Origin: Rhypophila decipiens
Lineage: Eukaryota > Ascomycota > Sordariomycetes > Sordariales > Naviculisporaceae
Direction of reading: 5' to 3'
DNA length: 64,000 nt
NCBI GenBank assembly: GCA_033297075.1
Contig: MU858124.1
Span: forward strand, 1 to 64,000
This document shows positions 57,543 to 64,000 of the stretch, piece by piece. The position numbers and the translations under genes are program-made. Positions within the stretch are counted from its first letter, which is position 1. Each line of letters begins with the position of its first letter. The notes under the pieces are model-generated. The model saw only the letters and a list, made by a program, of their open reading frames with translations. It was not told where the DNA came from and did no database searches.

Positions 57543-59744
57543 ATGGCGCTCCCAGAAGACCACGACATCGAGCTCAACGCCATACCCATGGGCCGGCAGC
57601 GTACACACAGCGTCGCCCAAGGCTCTACATATTCCACCTCGGGCGTTGGCCGACGAATGAGCCAAATCCCACCACCAAACTATAACCCCGCCCGCGGCCT
57701 CCCAATACACAGCAACATCCTCGGGGCTAACAGCAATGGAGGCTTTCGAGGGCGAGTAGATCGCTTCATTGACTCGTTCAAACGAGACGACATCAATTTC
57801 CACGTCACAGATGCGGATGCTATCGACGCAGAAGCGGCCGGTGCGCCGGGGGCATATGGGTATTCGCCTACCGCTGGGATGAATGGAAGCCCGGATATGA
57901 ACGGGGACCATCATCGACGCAGCTCAGCAGCCAGTCATCCTCATGGGGGGATACGATACTACGACCTCAAATCCGCAAACATGGGGACAGCATCCTCCCT
58001 ATTAGCACGAGAACTCAAGGGGAGACATTTACAAATGATTGCGATTGGCGGGTCGATTGGGACAGGACTGTTTGTTGCGTCGGGAAAGGCCCTCAGCCAG
58101 GGGGGACCTGCTTCAGTGCTGCTGGCGTATTTGTTTGTTGGGGTCATGTTATATTGTACTGTCCAGGCGTTGGGAGAATTGGCGGTTATTTTCCCTGTTG
58201 CTGGCAGTTTTTCGGCCTTCTCGACTAGGTTCTTGGATCCAAGCTGGGGGTTTGCTATGGGGTGGAAGTAAGTCCTTTTTTCTTTCCTTGCTCTGTTTTA
58301 TGGCAGCTGCTGTTTGGGGAGTGTTGGTGGCAATGAGTTGGAAGAAAAGAAAGCTGACATGGTGCATAGTTATGCACTGCAATGGATTGTCGTCCTCCCG
58401 CTCGAAATCATCGCCGGCGCCATGACGATTGGCTACTGGAACGAACACATCAACAAGTCCATCTTTGTGACGGTCTTTCTGATTATTATTGTTATTATCA
58501 ACCTTTTCGGAGTGAAAGGGTACGGCGAAGCCGAGTTTGTCTTTGCCATTATCAAGGTCACGGCCGTTATTGGGTTCATGTGAGTTATCCTTCCTTCCAT
58601 GATGAGCAATAACACAATGGCGTGTCCATGACAAACCATTCCATGTCCCATGCTGACGCAACAAAACAGTCTCCTAGGCATAGTAATCAACATAGGCGGG
58701 ACCCCCTCCGAAGGCTACATAGGCGGAAAGTACTGGTCCGACCCCGGGGCATTCAACAACGGATTCAAAGGCTTTTGCTCGGTTTTCGTAACAGCAGCAT
58801 TCGCCTTTGCCGGAACTGAACTCGTCGGCCTAGCCGCTGCTGAAACCGCCAACCCCCGCAAGTCGCTCCCCACCGCAATCAAGCAAGTCTTTTGGCGCAT
58901 TTCTCTCTTTTACATCGTCAGTCTCACGCTGGTGGGACTGTTGGTCCCCTACACGGATAAACGACTCATGGGTGGGCAGAATTTTGCTGATGCGAAAGCA
59001 AGCCCGTTTGTTATCGCTATTGAGAGTGCGGGGACTACCGTCTTGCCCTCAATAATGAACGGGGTTATATTGGTGTCTGTCATTTCGGTTGGGAATTCTT
59101 CGGTTTTCGGGTCATCGAGGACACTTGCTGCATTGGCCGAGCAAGGACAGGCGCCCAAGATTCTCGCCTATGTGGATCGTCAGGGAAGACCACTGGTTGC
59201 CATCCTTGCGGCGTCAACCGTCGGCTTTCTCGCATATCTAAGTGACGTCCCCGGGCAGGACCAGATCTTTGACTGGTTACTAGCCATCAGTGGGCTCAGC
59301 ACAATCTTCACATGGGGGAGTACTTGTCTCGCGCACATCAGGCTGCGCCAAGCGTGGAAGTATAATCACCGGTCGTTGGACGATATCGCGTTCAAGGCGC
59401 AGTTTGGTGTCGTGGGGAGCTGGATCGGGTTGATCTTTAACTGTCTTGTCTTCGTTACCCAGACTTGGGTGGCTATCATTCCTATTGAGGAGGAAGGCGC
59501 AACGCCGGCTTCGCCATCGGAGAGGGCGAGGGGGTATTTTGTTAGTTGTCTTGCACTGCCGGTCGTCTTGACTTTTGCGATTGGACACAAGTTGTGGTTT
59601 CGGACCAAGGTGATCAAAGTCGAGGAGATGGATATTGATACTGGTAGGCGAGACTTTGGGAGGATTGGGATCATCAAGGCGCAGGAGGAGGAGGAGAGGG
59701 CGAGTTGGCCCAGGTGGAAGAGGATTTATCGGGTTGTTTGCTGA
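57543..59744 (+). CDS. amino-acid permease (AAP/APC family), 669 aa
   Basis: Three exons: 57543-58267, 58370-58579 and 58670-59744, with introns of 102 and 90 bp. A long polar N-terminus of about 160 residues precedes the transporter. The permease signature is clear: Gly-Gly-Ser-Ile-Gly-Thr-Gly-Leu-Phe-Val at the first helix, then Gly-Glu-Leu-Ala-Val-Ile-Phe-Pro and Ala-Gly-Thr-Glu-Leu-Val-Gly-Leu-Ala-Ala-Ala-Glu in helix 6. About twelve membrane helices follow this fold. The protein takes up amino acids at the plasma membrane with protons; the substrate range is not predictable. The extended N-terminus is longer than in typical yeast permeases and may be a regulatory tail (ubiquitination or endocytosis), by inference. 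Lys-rich and Glu-rich segments end the C-terminus. Confidence 0.92.
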
Positions 59745-60614
59745 TCTTGATGGGGATTATATATAACAGATGTAGGAGCAAGTAATAGAAGTCAAATTGT
59801 AATTTACGAATTTCGGAATGATAACGTTATACCACTGTCAACGTGGTTGATTTCCATTGCTCGGAAAAACAGCACCCCAGCCACGTCCAAATACGAGGTC
59901 TGTCAAGCTTCAGAGGAGTAATAAGAGAGCTCAGAGGTCACAGCATGTTCGATACCAGCACCAAGACAATAGCTATACCGACGAGGAACACCAATTCCCA
60001 TATATTCTTATATGACTTAACCCATGATGGAAACCTAAGATAGGCCAAGCGCCTGTTAATTCCTGCTATAGTCATACTTGATAAAATAACACGATAGTCC
60101 TAACTAAACCTCATAAACTGAACACCTAGTTCTTTGTTATCTCTTGAGAAGAGATATAAGGAACAGTCCTTCAGAATCTGGATGTATGGCTCTTGATCTT
60201 GAGCTTAGGGCTGGACAAAGAACGGACAGCTCCTAAAGTTCAGTTTGTTTTACTAAACAGCTACACGACTACCAGCAAAAGTCCGTCGTGCTGCTGGATG
60301 TATTCGGCCCTGATGCCCTGCCCCCTTGCTATTATTGGTAGGGTCGTTGCACAGCCTGTGAAGTATCACTGGGAGTCATGTTAATAAAGAAGAGAACCAT
60401 AGAACCAAAACTCATCAATCATCAACCCCATTCCTAATCGAGTCGATTTATCTGATTGTATTATCGTTACTAAATACATTTTACGCGATACCAACAAGAC
60501 CTTCGAGGTTAAACACGAGACGATAGCCCAGCATTGTTTTAGGGCCAAAGGAGTTCCAAGATACAGTCAGTCTCACTTGCTAACTGCGCTCTCAGTAAGG
60601 ATGCCGAGAACACC

Positions 60615-60827
60615 ATGCGTGCCATAGCCACTTTCTCCAGCGGCAAGACCCCTCTCGCCAAGCAGGACAAGGCTATCTACAATCGACTGGCAGCTGTTGA
60701 GGAGCAGCTGCGGGAACTCAGTGGGCTGGGTGAACGCGTTGAGATCCTGGAGCAGCGGGAGGCCAGAAAAGCCTACGACGCCGAGAACAGCCTCCTCCTC
60801 ACGCCCGCTCGCAAGGGACTCAGATGA
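60615..60827 (+). other. coiled-coil-like open stretch, 70 codons
   Basis: An ATG-started frame encodes a heptad pattern (Leu-Ala-Ala-Val-Glu-Glu-Gln-Leu-Arg-Glu-Leu, Val-Glu-Ile-Leu-Glu-Gln-Arg-Glu) ending at a stop. It could be the last exon of a gene or of a mobile-element protein. It has no partner exon that can be joined with confidence. Confidence 0.25.
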
Positions 60828-61997
60828 GCGGCTGGATGTGGATTGAGTCCACTTTTCCACAACTACATCGACGCAATAAAGCTATACCAGTTTCTGAACC
60901 CGGTCTTTCCAAGGAATAGATGCTCTTGCAAAACATTAGTTAACTTGGGACTAGAGGAGAGTATAACAACGAGAAGGTGGAAGAGTATTACATCGAGTCT
61001 GTTTCTGATATACGTCTTAATCCACTTTCCCTTGGAGAAGCCGTCGCCGATTTACAGAACAAGACGGTATTCCCTATCCGATTCCAGATCTTAATCGACG
61101 ATCGGGATTACTTGACATCACGCAACATGATCTTTTAGTACGGAGTCTGTCTATCAGTGGGACTAGCCCAAAACCCTGACTAATCCAGCCTTAACAGCAA
61201 GAGTTCTGGGCTCATAGAAGGCCACCAACAACGAACTGGAGTATATATACGACTCATCTCGTACAACATCGTTTCCAACTAGATGACACCCCTTATTGTC
61301 AATGGTATACCCTAGCGGTGGCCGGTGTTTTGGATCCCGCACAGCGTCTCCAACACTCATGTCCATTTTGATGCGAATGATATGTGATGCTCTAGATTTT
61401 CTTGCTCAAAGAAAGCTCCAGCTTGAGATCTCTCACTTTGCTCTATCTATATCTCGTGATAAAAATAGATCTACTATTCAGACATCTAACATCTAATTAC
61501 TGAAGTAAGTCAAGTTGAACAGGCAACGCTGTCTTGCAGAACTGGCCCTGTCAAGACTGTCTATTCTCTACTAGTACTGAGATAGACTAACGGTACTATT
61601 ACCGGGGTTTACATATAGTTGTACAGTCACGTTTGGTACGGATTATAAGCAGTCTCTTCATTTACATGAATCACGACTTACTCTTAACCCGCGTTTGGTG
61701 GAGCAAACAAGAAACCCTTTGCCTTGCACAAGGCTTAGACAGCCTGACAGGCAGATATATCTCATTCTTCGAGATGCAGCTGAAACCAAAGGAGCAGATG
61801 GACCAAGAGTTCACCTAGGACGGGAAGATCCCAAACAAGGTCTGTACAGCCCAACGGTCAATATGGTGACAGTTGCTGCCAACCAATGCTTGGGCAATGA
61901 CTTGAGATGAGTTTATGGGGAGGCCACTCCCGAGTCAGCGATATCAACAGCTCACACGACGCAGAGCAAGGAGGATTAGCAAGAAAGAACCGCTAGT

Positions 61998-62964
61998 TTA
62001 AAGCTGGCAGGACCTTGGTCGCACAGAAGGGGACAATAACGACTGCCCAACTCTCTCATCGTTCACCCTTTGGAAACAGCAATACACGTAAGATGCAGGA
62101 TCGTAACAGTCCCACGAGAGGCGATGATTCGAGACAGAATGGCCCAAGATGCTGCAAAGCACGGACCGCTCGGTGAAATAAACAACAATTGACCTCTTGT
62201 AGCGGGTCTTAGAAACCTCGGTCCCTCCGGAGAGCTGGACGCTTCCGCAAATCCAGCCAAATCCAGCCAGTCTCGCCTCATGTACTCGGTCCGACCGACC
62301 AGCCGAGCCCCAAGGTGTAAAGTCGGACCTGCCGCAGTCGCCCAGACGGTGAATTTCTTCTGAGGTGGCGTCCCAGTCTGTATCAATCAATCCCATCAGC
62401 GTCTCAATGTCTTCCAACGGCTCCTCCTTCGCTGGGACCCAGACTCTGTTCGGGATGATGCCGAGAGGCCGTGCTGTGGCTTGGTCTTCCTCTGCAACAA
62501 CGTCACATTGTGCCCATAGAGGTTCCCGCCCGAAGAGATGGGCCAAGCAATGGAACAAGTTGTCGGTCCTTCCACAAGCTCGGAGCCTCCGCAACGACCG
62601 ATGAGATGAGTATTGCCGGTCTCTCCGCTGGGAATCGGACAACGCGGAGGAGTCTTCCGCCCCCTCCCGCCAAAGCCTAGTTTGGTTTGCGGGGTCATGG
62701 TTTGGGTCCAGGGGGAGTAGGCCGTTGAGCTCATTTTGCCCCGAAAGATGAAGACGCAGGTCATTCAACAAGGTAATCGCACCAACTCCAGTTACCAATT
62801 GCCCGGTCAATCACCCGGGACAAATCCGGAACCGATCCGCCGAGGACCAAACAGTCGGATGTCCCGAGACCATTCAATGCCCCAAGTGCGCTGTCTGGGG
62901 TCATGACTCGACTGGCTGTACGGCAAAACCTAGTAGAGCAAAGTCGCCGCTGGAAATCAGGCAC
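61998..62964 (-). other. uncharacterised minus-strand open frames, possibly a decayed gene
   Basis: A 67-codon frame (62964-62761) reads naturally (Gly-Leu-Gly-Thr-Ser-Asp-Cys-Leu-Val-Leu-Gly-Gly). It overlaps a second, 270-codon frame (62810-61998) that starts at an alternative position. A GTAACT near 62785 might be a weak donor between them. No domain is recognised, and other frames over the same bases are also long. A real gene is not established. Confidence 0.25.
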
Positions 62965-64000
62965 AGGTCAAGGGCAGTCAAGAGGAACCCATCCAGAATA
63001 TAATGATTCGAGAAGGCCTCAAAACATGGTATTCGGCTGGAGGCATCGCGTCTCCCTGATTGTCCTGGGGATTTTGCGCCTAATCCCAGTTAGCAGAGAG
63101 CTTGGTGCCCTCTTGGATTTTCCGAGCCTCGAGGACCGTTCCCGGATCTACTTGGGGATGGCCTCCATCAGCCCGAGGATAATTCGACCTTTTAGTTCTG
63201 AAGACACAGATCTCGGCCTCCTTGTAACCTCTATCTGAGTTGGAATAAGCCCTTGCATTGTTATGGGAACAATCGGGTAGATGACTTCCCCCTTTAATAC
63301 TACGAATGGGCCAAGACTGATAAGAGGCGAATTCAACGGCTTGTAAAAAGCAGGCTAGACGCGGGATGGAACTTTTGAGACTATATTGGTTTCTAGTTGC
63401 CGTCTTGGTTCTTTTTAATTTTAGTTTTGGATAGGGAAGTCCATGTCTACTTGGTTAAGAGAAGACTCTAAGGGAATAGATGTCAAGTTGCTATACTCTA
63501 TTCAATTCAATTAGCTAGTTGTACCCCAGATCCAGTTTTTCTCTTTTAGACCAATTCCAAGCCAAAACTAGCTTAGAATCCATTCCAGAAAAGAAAGATC
63601 AAGCCATGTAAAAAACAGCCTAGAAGACTTTCCAGGCCCCCTTCAAAGTTTCTGAGGCAACAATTACACCATTAGGGGTAGGGTCGAATCATGCCCATGC
63701 GAGTGACTTGCGATGCAAGGGTCAAGCGATGCCATGCACCTCGGAAACGGACCTCGTGAACATACCATGCAAGTCTTTTATGGACTTCAAAGTCCGAGAG
63801 ACGGAAGATCAATTGTTTTGAAGGTTAAACTCCAGTTGAGATGGAGAGGGCCGAGAAAGTAAATTTCCTTGGTATTGGTTTCTGACCGCATGGCCACTAA
63901 GATCAAGATCCGAGCCCTAGGCAAGGCGGATGTAAGGCCCGTACATATACCTATGTAACATCAGATGCAATACTCAGCTATCTTGTGGAACGCTGCTATC

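Larger units (their letters stand above)
59745..64000. other. AT-richer, gene-free end of the window
   Basis: About 4.2 kb with no gene that can be supported. Coding-like fragments occur in several frames: a short coiled-coil stretch at 60615-60827, a 57-codon stretch at about 60944-61138, and minus-strand 61998-62964. Adjacent fragments sit in different frames and are interrupted by stops. It looks like decayed genes or transposons. No terminal repeats or transposase motif were found. Confidence 0.45.

Overview
The window is nuclear DNA of a filamentous ascomycete (Pezizomycotina). A Sordariomycete is most likely, judged from the protein families and not from any database search. The support is: genes split by short GT..AG introns (mostly 50-110 bp, with CTRAY-type branch sites), no operons, TATA boxes about 90-160 bp before several ATGs, intron-bearing and intronless eukaryotic tRNAs, and fungal-only families (DUF3292, DUF1996, DUF3176, the fungal PTH11-like 7TM 'rhodopsin' family, GH30 galactanase-like, bilirubin-oxidase-like multicopper oxidase, NACHT-type NLR). 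Exon joins were made by hand from splice consensus. In every spliced model the summed exon length is a multiple of three.

Layout, 0-20 kb: a cysteine-rich small secreted protein with a 6-nt first exon; an HD-domain phosphohydrolase with a serine tract; a DUF3292 membrane protein; a SET-domain protein with a leader-like N-terminus; a secreted GH30 glycosidase; tRNA-Asn(GTT); a 1658-aa intronless protein of unknown function; a secreted DUF1996 protein; and tRNA-Thr(CGT) with a 12-nt intron.

20-45 kb: a MYND-finger gene whose frame is broken twice; a secreted GMC oxidoreductase; a 94-aa unknown protein convergent with a NACHT/ankyrin NLR-like receptor; a DUF3176 membrane protein; the eroded tail of a non-LTR retrotransposon; a secreted multicopper oxidase; a dicarboxylate/amino-acid:cation symporter; a second small secreted cysteine protein; and an intronless pyruvate decarboxylase.

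45-64 kb: a protein kinase with an FHA-like N-terminal region, and 0.9 kb away a stand-alone protein that resembles only that N-terminal region. Then come about 4.6 kb with no firm gene, a 7TM rhodopsin-family receptor, 3.4 kb without a gene, an amino-acid permease, and a final 4.2 kb of AT-richer, gene-free, apparently decayed sequence.

Functionally this is a mixed neighbourhood and not a recognised biosynthetic cluster. Secreted or membrane products dominate: two small secreted proteins, GH30, DUF1996, GMC oxidoreductase, multicopper oxidase, permeases and a 7TM receptor. Two putative self/non-self or signalling genes (the NLR and the FHA-like kinase pair) lie beside relic sequence. The most unusual observation is the paired FHA-like domain protein and FHA-like/kinase fusion.
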